A stretch of 64,000 nucleotides of DNA from Collybiopsis luxurians FD-317 M1 (taxonomy: Eukaryota > Basidiomycota > Agaricomycetes > Agaricales > Omphalotaceae). The stretch is from NCBI GenBank assembly GCA_000827265.1, contig KN834753.1:1332686-1396685 (forward strand). The letters run 5' to 3'. This document shows, one piece after another, positions 33,910 through 43,516 of the stretch. Below the pieces are notes generated by a model. It was not told where the DNA came from, searched no databases, and worked only from the letters and a program-made list of their open reading frames with translations. A program made the translations under genes and the position numbers. Position 1 is the stretch's first letter, and each line of letters opens with the position of its first letter.

Positions 33910-35947
33910 ATGTCAACCCCCCGAGCACTACCTCCTCTTCCTACATCTTCCACAGATTCTCTTAATGGTGTTCCAGTCCGCAAGAAACGCAACATTAAAT
34001 CTCTTCAACTTCCTACTCCTATTTCACCCGCTCCCAGCGCTCCTTTACCTTCAGTGCCAGAAGGCGCTGCAGCTGGACCTGTGGCTACTCGTATGGCCCC
34101 AGGACAACCCAGACGCGACCTGTCTATTGACATCCAGAACGCCCAACATCATAACACTGGTCTGGGACATTTTGGAAAGGGTGCTGTTTTGGGCAGCGGT
34201 TTACCCCCAATCAGTGCTAGTGTCCTAATGACGCCGGAGAGTGGTACGACGCAGAGGAGAAATTTACAAGCTACACTGACCACGGCACTGGAGAATATGA
34301 GATTCAGTAGTCGACCTGAAGGGGGAACTACCAGCGGAAGCGGCACTATTGTCAATTCAGGAACCTTGAGTACGAGCGGGCTCAAGTCGAGTGACAGCAA
34401 TGTTTCCTCAGTTTCAATTGCAAGTGACTCTACGGCGGTCTCCTCTACAACTACGGATGGTGCATTGACTACTGCGAATTCGTATCAAAGTCAAGCAGAG
34501 CGGGATAGGGATCTCATCTATTCCTTGGGCGAAGGAAGGCCACTTCGGGAAAGCGATTTGAGCAACATCGCAGAACTGGGGATGGGGAACGGCGGAAGTG
34601 TTATGAAGGTTAAGCATACTAGTAGTGGAGTTATCTTGGCTAAGAAGGTACGAGGCTATCTGCTTGATATTTTCTCCTTGATTCTGATGCTTATCCTCCC
34701 ATCTATCTTCGCGTACAGATCGTTCTTATCGACGCAAAACCTTCCGTCCGCAAACAGATACTCCGTGAGCTTCACATCATGCACCGAGCCTCCTCCAACC
34801 CGTCACCATATATCGTTACATCCTTCGGAGCGTTTCTCTCGGACAGCGAGGCTTGTATCTGCATCTGTATGGAATATATGTGCGCTTTCTGAATATCCTT
34901 TTTCTCACTGCTAACCTGAAATCTAGGGATAAAGGAAGCTTTGAGGGTATTTATAAGAAGATTGGGGATGGGGTCAGTATGGCGGGTCCGATTCCCATTG
35001 GAATTGTGAGGCAAGTTGCCAAACGGGTTTTGGGAGGGCTGGTGTATCTATACGAGGAAATGGGAGTACTACACAGAGACATAAAACCGAGTAACATTCT
35101 ACTGAATTCGGAAGGTGAGTCCATATATACACACTCCTTCCATCCTGTTACTCACTCTGACACCGTTCCCGCAGGCGAAGTAAAGCTATGCGACTTCGGT
35201 GTAAGTGGCGAATTGGAAAATAGCATTGCCAAAACCTTTGTAGGCACAAGTACCTACATGAGTCCCGAACGCATCCAAGGCTCCGATTACTCTGTCAAGT
35301 CTGATGTATGGAGTCTAGGTATAACTCTCATTGAGCTCGCGCATGGAGCATTTCCATTCGCGGATAGTGAAGTAGAGTTTGAGCCAGAAGTGGAAACACC
35401 AGTAGATTCAGGTTAGAGGACTTTTTTGTCATTACTTATTCGTGTTACTGATCATTCATCTCTCTCTCCCACTCTTGCACCAGCCTCTCTCTCCGCCATT
35501 CCTTCAGCTATACCCTCAGCACAGCAACGTCTCGCCAAAAGGAAATCACGGGGAGTCTCCCTACACGGTGGAGTGCAGGGTGGTATCGCCACGCTTTCCA
35601 TCCTGGAGCTCATGCACCATATCGTAAGAGAGCCCCCTCCGACGCTGATTAATTTGAATGTGGAAGTATCAAAAGACTTTGGTGCGTTACTGGTTCACAA
35701 CATGACTTGATGTCAGAAAGCTGACCATGTATACCTGTCTTTTCTCCCATCCTTATTCTTGTGCGCTTGTGTTACTCTCATACCAGCTCCCGAAGCGTCT
35801 GAATTTGTTTCAAAATGCCTCACGAAAGATCCCGCAGAGAGAATGAATCCGAGGGATTTGCTGGGCATGGAATGGATGAGTGACAACTTTGCCAACTCTC
35901 GAGGAGAGGAAGAGATGGATCTACGAAGTTGGGCAGGGACATTATGA
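33910..35947 (+). CDS. MAP kinase kinase, STE7/FUZ7 type
   Basis: Dual-specificity kinase of the mating/filamentation MAPK cascade in fungi. Start at 33910 (MSTPRALPPLPTSS); an in-frame ATG at 33778 would add 44 unconserved residues. The N-terminus is Ser/Thr/Pro-rich with KKRNIKSLQLPTP, which resembles a MAPK docking site. The kinase domain has a Gly loop (ELGMGNGGSVMKVKH), VILAKK, ILRELHIMHRASSNPSPYIV, catalytic VLHRDIKPSNILLNSEG and VKLCDFGVSGELENSIAKTF. The activation segment continues VGTSTYMSPERIQGSDYSVK and SDVWSLGITLIELAHGAFPF. The S-x-x-x-T phosphosites (SIAKT) and GTSTYMSPERIQG favour STE7 over MKK1 or PBS2. A roughly 50-residue Ser/Pro insert precedes subdomain X. Ends DLRSWAGTL. 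About five introns. Confidence 0.9.
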
Positions 35948-36182
35948 CCAATGATGTCACACAATCAAGCTGCGGGGAGATCAATCTCGTTGGAGGAACC
36001 ACTGCCTACAGTGCAGAGTGGGACCAGCCGATTGCCGAGGTTTGCTGTATATCTCGACGCAGGACTACGCATGATGAACGCCGGAACCCGTTAATTTCTG
36101 AAGGGTTTATTGTACTATGCCAAGAATAATAAGATCGTTCTGACAATCTTAGTTGAGCAGATTTTTAGCGCTTGAGCGGCTA

Positions 36183-36210
36183 AGTAGACGCAAACTTTTT
36201 TACGTCTACT
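36183..36210. repeat. Inverted repeat, 8-bp arms
   Basis: AGTAGACG at 36183-36190 is repeated in reverse complement as CGTCTACT at 36203-36210 across a 12-nt spacer. It lies 24 bp upstream of the cyclic phosphodiesterase ATG, so it is likely in its promoter or 5' leader. Confidence 0.6.
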
Positions 36211-36234
36211 AGCGTCCACTTACTCTTGAGTGTT

Positions 36235-36921
36235 ATGGGAGGTTGTGTATATAGTTCTTTCTCGTTCTAATCCCGATGTTCTTCTCATCCTTTATCTCCA
36301 GTGTCTCTGTGGATTGTGCCTTCCGAGGCCGATTTTGCGCGATTGAAAAAAGTCATGTCCCTTCCGCGGTCATGGACAACTAGTGACAACTCAACATCGT
36401 ATCCAGACTTTGGTCCTCATATAACTCTCGCTGCCCTTCCGGACGGCTCTTCTGATACGGTATTTCGAAACAGACTTCGAGAAATTGTCCCCAAAAATCT
36501 ACCGTCGGGTATCGAAGTTTCATTTAAATCAATCGAGACTGGAAACCATTATTTCCGCTCGGTGTTTATCGCCATTCAACTTACATCCGAGATCTCTTCC
36601 CTTCACACAGAAATCCACAGGGCCCTGAATATTCAACCCCGAACACCGCTATTCCCGCATCTTTCGTTGTGTTATATTGGAGGAGAAGAGGATTCAGCGA
36701 GCCGGGAAAAACAACGATGGAAAGAAAATTTGGAGGAATCCGGTCGGGTGAGGACTAGCGCCTCAGGTGGTGTGCAGCTAAACTGCGGCAGCGTCAAAGA
36801 AGGCGAAGAAGAGTGGATTTCGGGCTTCAAGGCGCACGAAATATGGATAGTAAATTGTGTCGGTGCCGTTGAAGAGTGGCAGGTTTTAGAGAAATTTCCC
36901 TTATCCGAGTCCAGTCTCTAA
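36235..36921 (+). CDS. 2',3'-cyclic-nucleotide 3'-phosphodiesterase (CPD1-like 2H phosphoesterase)
   Basis: Opens cyclic phosphates such as ADP-ribose 1'',2''-cyclic phosphate, a by-product of tRNA splicing. Exon 1 is only 7 nt (36235-36241, ATGGGAG). A 60-nt intron (36242-36301) follows, and exon 2 runs 36302-36921, giving MGVSLWIVPSEADFARLK and about 208 residues, the usual size. The paired H-x-T/S motifs are PHITLAAL (His about 42) and PHLSLCYIG (His about 122). YFRSVFIAIQLT and AHEIWIVNCVG match family strands. Without the small exon no ATG precedes the conserved start; GTG would be needed. The gene lies downstream of the MAPKK in the same orientation. Confidence 0.88.
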
Positions 36922-37278
36922 CTCGCGTTATACTACGGTCAGAACCTAGCTTGAAAGAGTGTGTTTATCTATTCAACCCTAGGATATATTTCTGCTTCAT
37001 GATCACAGTTGTCGCCGTTGCGCTTGGAACATTTGCGAATTGTTTGGTACCATCTTCTGAACCGTAGGTCAAGATGTCGGAAATTGACAGCAGAGTCCGG
37101 ATAGTCGGTTGGGTATCTCGTTACAATCCCTCGATCATGAACATGACGACTTCAAAGCTGAAAATTTCAAACGGATGTATCGCGGTCGCGACGCACACCG
37201 TATAAATTCATCTATTTAAACTTTCACTCCCCCAATTTCGCTGCGCTCCCTTTAACGAGAACTCAGTCTGCTAGAAGA
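36922..37278. other. Intergenic: 3' region of phosphodiesterase gene and promoter of DUF6534 gene
   Basis: No gene supported. It contains a good TATA box (see separate entry). Confidence 0.5.
37201..37206 (+). promoter_or_regulatory. TATA box upstream of DUF6534 gene
   Basis: TATAAA lies 73 bp before the start codon at 37279, with a C/T-rich leader between. Spacing fits a fungal core promoter. Confidence 0.5.
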
Positions 37279-39445
37279 ATGGGTATTCCCAATACGTGCG
37301 TTTCGAATCTCTTCTATCGAATGTCTTCGAGATTGACCATCCGATGTGTTGGTTAATCCGCTCTTTTTGATTCACTAACTACACAGAATCGGCTGTTATT
37401 TCATCGGTACAATATTGGCCTGCGCCTTATGGGGTATAAGCTGCGTGCAGACATGGTTATACTTTAGCACCTATTCAGATCATATTTGGCTCAAGCTTTT
37501 GGTAAGTGAATCGTGTCTGCGACTTCGACGCATATTTATCGTGCCTGTTCTTTCTGACCTGTTTTTATAGGTTGTCTCGGTCTGGCTCAGCGATACCATC
37601 CATCAGTTTCTCATTACGCAAATGTGTAAGTCCGAGGGACAGGTCAGATTCTACTGCTTATTTCCCGCGTTGTTTCTCTGTGAACGCGATCTATCCGCTC
37701 ACCTTGGTTGCGGACAGGTTATGTTTATTTCGTCTCAAACTTCGGTAGTGAGACAAAGGCACATGAGGTTCTATGGTGCGATAGACTTCCCTGTTCTTTC
37801 CTCCCGAACCCACTCATTCGAGAACTTGACATGCTTTGCAGGAGTGTCTATGTACGTCGAAAGCAACGGTTGCTTCTTTTTCGAGCTGTAATGGAATTCA
37901 TTTATCAGGTCGAAGTCATCTTCAACGCGATCACCTCCTTCTTGGTGCAGGCCTTTTTTATTATGCGGATATGGCAAAGTGTGTGATTTGTGGTCTACTC
38001 TAGTAGCTTTGATTCAACTACATCTCTAGTCTCGCATAAACACTGGGTAATCTGGCCAATAGTTATATTGATTTTTCTTCAACTTGGTAAGCGCTGCCAA
38101 CCAATTTGATAATATTCCAGTGTAACGTCCTGTAGCTGCTTCCATTGGTATATCTCTCTTGTAGTCCTGGCAATCATAGACCGAGTACTCAATTCCACCG
38201 TAGCATATGTATGCCAAGGAATTGCCCATTCCTACTGGACATATGAAGAGCTGAAATCGCTCAAAGTGCTCTCAGTAGCTGTCAACATCCTCACTGCAGT
38301 TTCGGATGTAGTTATTTGCTTTGTGGTTTCTATGTGGTTAAACCACTCCAAGACGGGTTCTCCGTGGAGCAATCGTATTCTCAATCGATTGGTGGGTTCC
38401 TTTATAAATCTACAAGTCTTCTTTATATACCTACTGTCCATTTCGGCGTTTTTAACAGATGCTTTTTGCTATCAGTTCGGGTCTCCTTACGTCCGTGTGT
38501 GCAATTTGTTCATTGGTCACTGTAAGTGCTCTTTTTACCCAAGCTTTCGCGGCTTTCCCTCCTAGCCCAAGTTTGGGCTTGGCTCTGAAGTCAGAGTTAT
38601 TATTTTTCGAGTGATCCTTTCCTTGTAGTTCCGGTTCTTGTTTCTCATTACTGATATTCTTCTGTAGATTCTTGCCCTCCCAAACACGCTGGTTTACTTT
38701 GTATTCTATTATATCAGTAGGTATCCTTCTTTATCGATACATTCGCTTGCTCATCTTCTCCTCCTGGGCAGTCGGCAGACGTAAGTTTTCCCACTGTCCG
38801 AAAACTTGCTTAAACCTGATTTTCTATTCGCATGCGATCCACAAAATGGGGCAGTATATTCGAATTCGCTGTTAGCAACGCTGAACGCCCGGAATCGGAT
38901 CCGCGAGGGTGATGCCGCAAGGGGAAGTATCCCTTCAGTGCAGATATTTCCCGAACTAGAGACGAGGGCGTCTGGAATGGCTAAATCGTCAATTGTGCAT
39001 AGGCTGAAAGGCGCTTTCAAGGTATTTGGCAAGCGGCACAAAACTTTTTTTTTGAATGTAGACTGATTCTTTAAAGCCCCATTCTGTGCGCGAACTTGAA
39101 GCAGACGGTGTTCTCGTTCACGTCAACACGATCACCGAGTTTTCTCATCCTGATCCGCCTGTCGCTCTCCAAACTCTTCGTACTCATGCGCGCAATCTTA
39201 AGCACACGCTCTCCCAGGGCCACTTGACGCATTGTAAATCCCCGAATCAGGGAGAGCTAAAGAGGACTCAAATTGGGTCGCATGATACTGATCAGGAGGA
39301 GCAGGAGGAGGAACTGACAGTTGAAGGCGTTGAAACGGACAACAAAAAGACATACCTGGAGGTACTTGAATTGGGAACGTACAAGGAGGTTTATGAAGGT
39401 GATCAGTACGCAAACTCGTTGCGCGATTTTGACGAAGAAGAGTAG
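37279..39445 (+). CDS. DUF6534-type seven-helix membrane protein
   Basis: Member of a large agaricomycete family of seven-helix proteins of unknown function. Start at 37279 (MGIPNT|IGCYFIGTILACALWG). Helices: CALWGISCVQTWLYFSTY, LLVVSVWLSDTIHQFLI with TQMCYVYFVSNFGSETKAHE, VEVIFNAITSFLVQAFFIMR, HWVIWPIVILIFLQL, AYVCQGIAHSYW, SVAVNILTAVSDVVICFVVS and LPNTLVYFVFYYIS. The cytosolic end has LATLNARNRIREGDAARGS, the conserved SLNAR-type motif. Splicing at 39020/39078 (phase 0) adds PHSVRELEADGVLVHVNTIT and an acidic tail to 39445. Reading through that intron stops at 39066 instead. A 10-nt exon (37842-37851) lies within the gene. Some later introns are approximately placed. Confidence 0.8.
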
Positions 39446-39615
39446 TAGGGTTCCGAATTTTTTTTTAATACTGTGTAGCTTTCCAGACCTTTTATTGATC
39501 TCACAACAATCCCGTTCCCGACTTTGTGCTGGACGTGAACTAATAGTAGTGATGTACAATAATAAATATTATCCTAACAGCCACCCAGAGTTCTTGGTGC
39601 GCGCGATTCCGACTT

Positions 39616-39627
39616 GGGGGGGGGGGG
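39616..39627. repeat. G12 homopolymer
   Basis: Twelve consecutive G residues two bases past the stop codon of the CCDC47-like gene (minus strand: C12). Run length is prone to sequencing error; it does not affect the coding frame. Confidence 0.9.
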
Positions 39628-39629
39628 TA

Positions 39630-41133
39630 TTATTTTCGCTGAACAACCTTGCCCTGCGTTTTGCGAATAGAGCGTTTACGCTCGCGCTCGAGGATCTGTG
39701 AAAGCTTCAGCATGAGCATAGACAAACGAAGGTAATGAGAAAGCACCTTTTGCTGCTCAGCAGCACTCAATTTCGATATTCTCTCTTCTTCGGCCTTACG
39801 CTTAGCTGCTTTCTGGTCCTCGCGTGCCTGTTCCAGCTTTTCTAACAGTTAATAATCATAGAGTGGAAAGATATCAGGAAGAACAAACCTCTTCCTTCTT
39901 TGCCTGCTCGGCTTCAACCTTGAGTGTCTTTTCAAATGTTTCCCTGGCCTTTTTCAGCTTATTTTTGGTCTCCGGACGAAGCGAGATCTTTGAGAGAGAG
40001 TCGACAAAGGGGAAGAGTGCATTGATTAAAGCAAGGCAGTCTGCGGCATGGGATGGCGACGGGCAAACGAGATCAAGAATGACGTGTTTCTCGGGTGCAG
40101 AGAGCTTGGAGGGCCTTTCACGGGGTTGGTCAGTGACCTATACGCGTCTCATTAAATTTTCGAAGATGTAGAAAAGGCAAAAAAACTGACAGATAAAGAA
40201 CGGAAGTATGGTGCAATCTTGGGGTCCTTGAGAGCATCGAGAATGGGATTGTTCTTCAAGATACTGTCCGTGACATCCGCAAATTCTGGAGCACAAGTTG
40301 CAGCGAAGAACACGGCAATTAATCAATAGCTTACCCGACATGGCAGTCAAGTTGGAGGGTAGAGCATTGTGGTCCGAGGTTTTGGTAAAAGTCTGTAAAT
40401 GATGGTAAACAAGAGAAGACTAGGAGATGGAAAAGAAGGCACCAAATCCCATCTATCATCTCTAATTTTTTTGAGCTCGTCTTTATCGACTATGGCCCAG
40501 ACGAAATCATGAGGAAGAGCGGAAGGAAGCAACTTGAAATCGAACTGAAGAACGTTCCGAGGATTGTATTGAAGATCAACGAGAGACCAGACGGTCTGAT
40601 AAGCAGTTTGGAGAAAGTCGTGGTAGGGCCTGAGCTTGAATATGGTATGGAGTGAAGCGACGTTGCGTCTTCCGGTTGAAAAAGTGAAGAAGTCAGAATG
40701 ACCTTGTGTCTCATGTTGAGTTGTGAATCAAAAGTGATTTTGAAAAGCTACCATCTCTGACAAGGCCTCTGACGTACGGACTGGAGAACTGGCTTGCGAG
40801 TACGTCCTGATAGACTTTTACGCTGGCAAGTAGAATGTTGGTTGGAGTGTATGAACGAGTGAGAAGGACTTGCCATTTTTCGGCTTTTCTAGAGTTTATA
40901 GCCTGACCGACGAAGAAAAATGCGACGTAGAAGAGCAGTACGGCCAATAAAAAAGCTTCCTTGTAAAAGTCTAAAGACGCGTCAGAAACGCTGGATAAAT
41001 TGGTGAATGAAAAGAACGGACAAGCTGGCCTAAAAGTGAGCCATTTCCAACGATATTCGAGACCGTCAAAATTGTCAGGAGCAACGAAGGGGGGAGGGGT
41101 GAGAGCACCCAGTAAATTGAGTAGCGTGGACAT
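39630..41133 (-). CDS. CCDC47-like ER membrane protein (DUF1682)
   Basis: CCDC47 is a subunit of the PAT complex that helps multi-pass proteins insert at the ER translocon. Start at 41133 (MSTLLNLLGALTPPPFVAPD). One clear membrane helix, FLLAVLLFYVAFFFVGQAIN, is followed by SRKAEKWQVLLTRSYTPTNI. Downstream segments include NPRNVLQFDFKLLPSALPHD, FVWAIVDKDELKKIRDDRWD, PIAPYF-type and RPSKLSAPEKHVILDLVCPS. The C-terminus is a strongly basic coiled coil (REDQKAAKRKAEEERISKLS, ILERERKRSIRKTQGKVVQR), as in the family, ending at 39630. About six introns. Single helix plus basic coiled-coil tail make the call firm. Confidence 0.88.
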
Positions 41134-41212
41134 GGAAGAAGGAGAAGAGTAAAGCGGGCCGGAGAAGCCGTCGGTATGTTAAAGTTGATTCAACACTCAT
41201 TTCTTCACATCC

Positions 41213-41835
41213 ATGTCCTCTCACTCACAATCAGTCAGTATAATTTCACAACTTATTATATACTCTACTCACTTTACTTCCCAAAAGAATACTCCCTCTC
41301 CTTCCCCCCGCTCTTCCCCCTCCCCTCCTTCTCCTTCTACTCCCACTTCTCCCCAGTCTTCCATCGGCGACCTCAAACCTACCAACTATTCACGCTTCGT
41401 CACCATCGCCTTCCTCAATTCTCGCAAAAGGCGTGGAGAACAAGCTACCGTCGACCAAGATTTATTACGGCGATGTCTATCATTGTCCTCATCGTATCTT
41501 GTAGCCGATACCTGTACTAATGTCGACGGTATAAATACCTGGTACAACGGGTTCAAGTCTGTTCATTCTTTCTCCCCCCTATTTCTCCCCATCTAATCTG
41601 TGCGCCTCTCAGCACTCTGATCGAAACCCTAGTTGCCTTGCACAAAAGGGAAGAGTTGGAGCTTGAAACCATGAATGCCGCTTCAAAAGCTTGTTCTGAA
41701 TGTTGGAGTGTCTCCGGCGCTTGGAAAGGCCTCGAAGGCTCCAGAGATGGCGTCACAAAGGCCGCCCGCAAGCTCAAGGCCTTGCTGGACGAGAACGAGC
41801 GAACTTATCGGGGACAAAGAGTCTACGCTCCATGA
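41213..41835 (+). CDS. Protein of unknown function, Ser/Pro-rich N-terminus
   Basis: Not recognised. Start at 41213 (MSSHSQS). The region up to about 41285 could be an intron or coding, as both leave the frame open. Then comes a Ser/Pro/Thr run, followed by a conserved-looking part: LKPTNYSRFVTIAFLNSRKR, TVDQDLLRRCLSLSSSYLVA and, after an intron, TLIETLVALHKREELELETM, SKACSECWSVSGAWKGLEG and KLKALLDENERTYRGQRVYA, ending at 41835. About 180-200 residues. No membrane segment or signal. Its divergent neighbour, the CCDC47-like gene, starts 79 bp away, so the two share a short promoter. Confidence 0.6.
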
Positions 41836-41940
41836 CCATATTCATCTAATTACATCTAAACTGTCTCATTACAAATCTACCTACTTTTTTTTGTATCCCA
41901 GAGCCCCATATTGTAGCATACTCCACTTCATCTCTCATAA

Positions 41941-43374
41941 TCAAGATTCTGCATTACCCGGAGGCACATTCTTTATAGCTCGCAAAAAACTCAGGAATAC
42001 CCAAGATGACCCTCTCATTTCCGTGTCATACCACCAGTTGAGGGCTATTGTGATGCCAGATTGTCGGACGTGATGCCACCAGCCCACAGGAATATAAATC
42101 GACTCGCCCTGGGAGATCGAAATGTGAATCGGGTGAGCCTTGGGAGATAATCGACCTGCGAGATGTGGGTCCGAAATAGATGACCAGCGAACTGCTGCGG
42201 TGTCCTCTGAAGACGGCTGTAGGGTCAAACGCCCCCCAGAATCACGAACGTAAGTGGCATGAGGGAAGGAACGCTCTATGGTCATATGCTTAGCAGGATG
42301 CTGAATGTCATTCAAGTTAAATGAAGCACATACCGTCTAAATACCATCCATCTGTCGGTGGAAGCAGGGTAAAATGTTTGGTCTCACGAACCACTGTATA
42401 TATGTTTTCGTATGGATCTGTCATTCCAGGTCAAGGGTACAATACATGAAGAGCAACAAGCCAAAGACTTGCCACTGTGAATACTGGTAACGCTCTTACT
42501 ATCGCCTATCCACAAATTGACAGCATCGGGAGCTTTGTCTAATATTAAATGGGCATCAGATCGATAAAACCAGGATAAACTACACAGACCTAGTGCCTCA
42601 CTGCACCATTTTATCTCACTAGGTACATCTTGCCGAAGGGGTTCAAATTCTGAGGGATCATCTTGTCCTTCAAAGAACCGATTCGAATATAAATTACCAT
42701 TCTGAGACTGTAGGTAATACCTCTCGGTGTCGAGGGCTGACTGCTATCCAACAAGAAACAATCAGGAAGGATCGTCAGGAGGCTAGTGGACATACATCAT
42801 CCTCTGAAAGGTTACTCAAAAAGGAATTCATCGTCATCTTTTCAACTGCAGGTTCCGCAAAATATAACCTTTTCCCATCTGGACCCGGTGTTACCGCATC
42901 TGCTCGACTTTTGTTTTTTTTTTTTCTCGGAAAGACGCCAAGGAAAGACTGTTAGATACCAACCCATTTGGAGTGACCGCCACAGAAACCGCATGGGATT
43001 CCATCTTGTTAATCAGATATTCATTTGTCCACTTGAATGCTGAAGGAACCTTAATCCCTGCAAATAGTCTGAAGGTAAGGCGACAACATCATTGCCAAAA
43101 AAAAAGATTCGGTTGAACCTTTTATCAGGGCAGGGCGGGATACCTGTACGAGTCTGGCAAATTGAAGTGCGGTCGGAGGTTCCTCAAGGACCTAGTAAGA
43201 GTATCCTGTGGGCGGACGAAATACTGAAAGTTGGAGATGACAATCCAGACCTCGATTTGATCGCCATTCAAATCTAGTCTAGTTCTGAGAAACCATGTCA
43301 TGTTTTTGTTTTGAAATATTACCATAGTATTCCCTGGATAACCATTCAAGTGAAGGTTGCTGAGAGTCAGTCAT
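41941..43374 (-). CDS. JMJD7-like JmjC lysyl hydroxylase / peptidase
   Basis: JMJD7-type JmjC proteins are Fe(II)/2-oxoglutarate hydroxylases, in animals acting on DRG GTPases; a peptidase activity is also reported. Start at 43374 (MTDSQQPSLEWLSREYYDLN). Exons give VLEEPPTALQFARLVQ, GIKVPSAFKWTNEYLINKM and ESHAVSVAVTPNG, then KRLYFAEPAVEKM-type sequence and DKAPDAVNLWIGDSKSVTSI. The iron-binding H-x-D is HSD, formed across an intron near 42430-42490. It is followed by NIYTVVRETKHFTLLPPTDG and, near the C-terminus, SIYIPVGWWHHVRQSGITIA with the distal His, then NWWYDTEMRG. All metal ligands are present. About nine introns. Usual length for the family (about 330-350). Confidence 0.88.
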
Positions 43375-43516
43375 TGAGTGAAAAACTTAGCGCCGACGTT
43401 GCGTGAGTTTCATGTGACGCTCGGCGTTGAAGCTGAGCAATGAACATTTCAACCTCTTCAACGACCATCACGCTCTCATTTCGTTACTTCTCCAAACTCG
43501 CTTGACAATATCCTCG

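Noticed and set aside
39086..39445. Separate small gene after the DUF6534 protein
   Set aside because: A phase-0 splice from 39020 joins it naturally to the upstream gene, and there is no ATG in a good context or room for a promoter.
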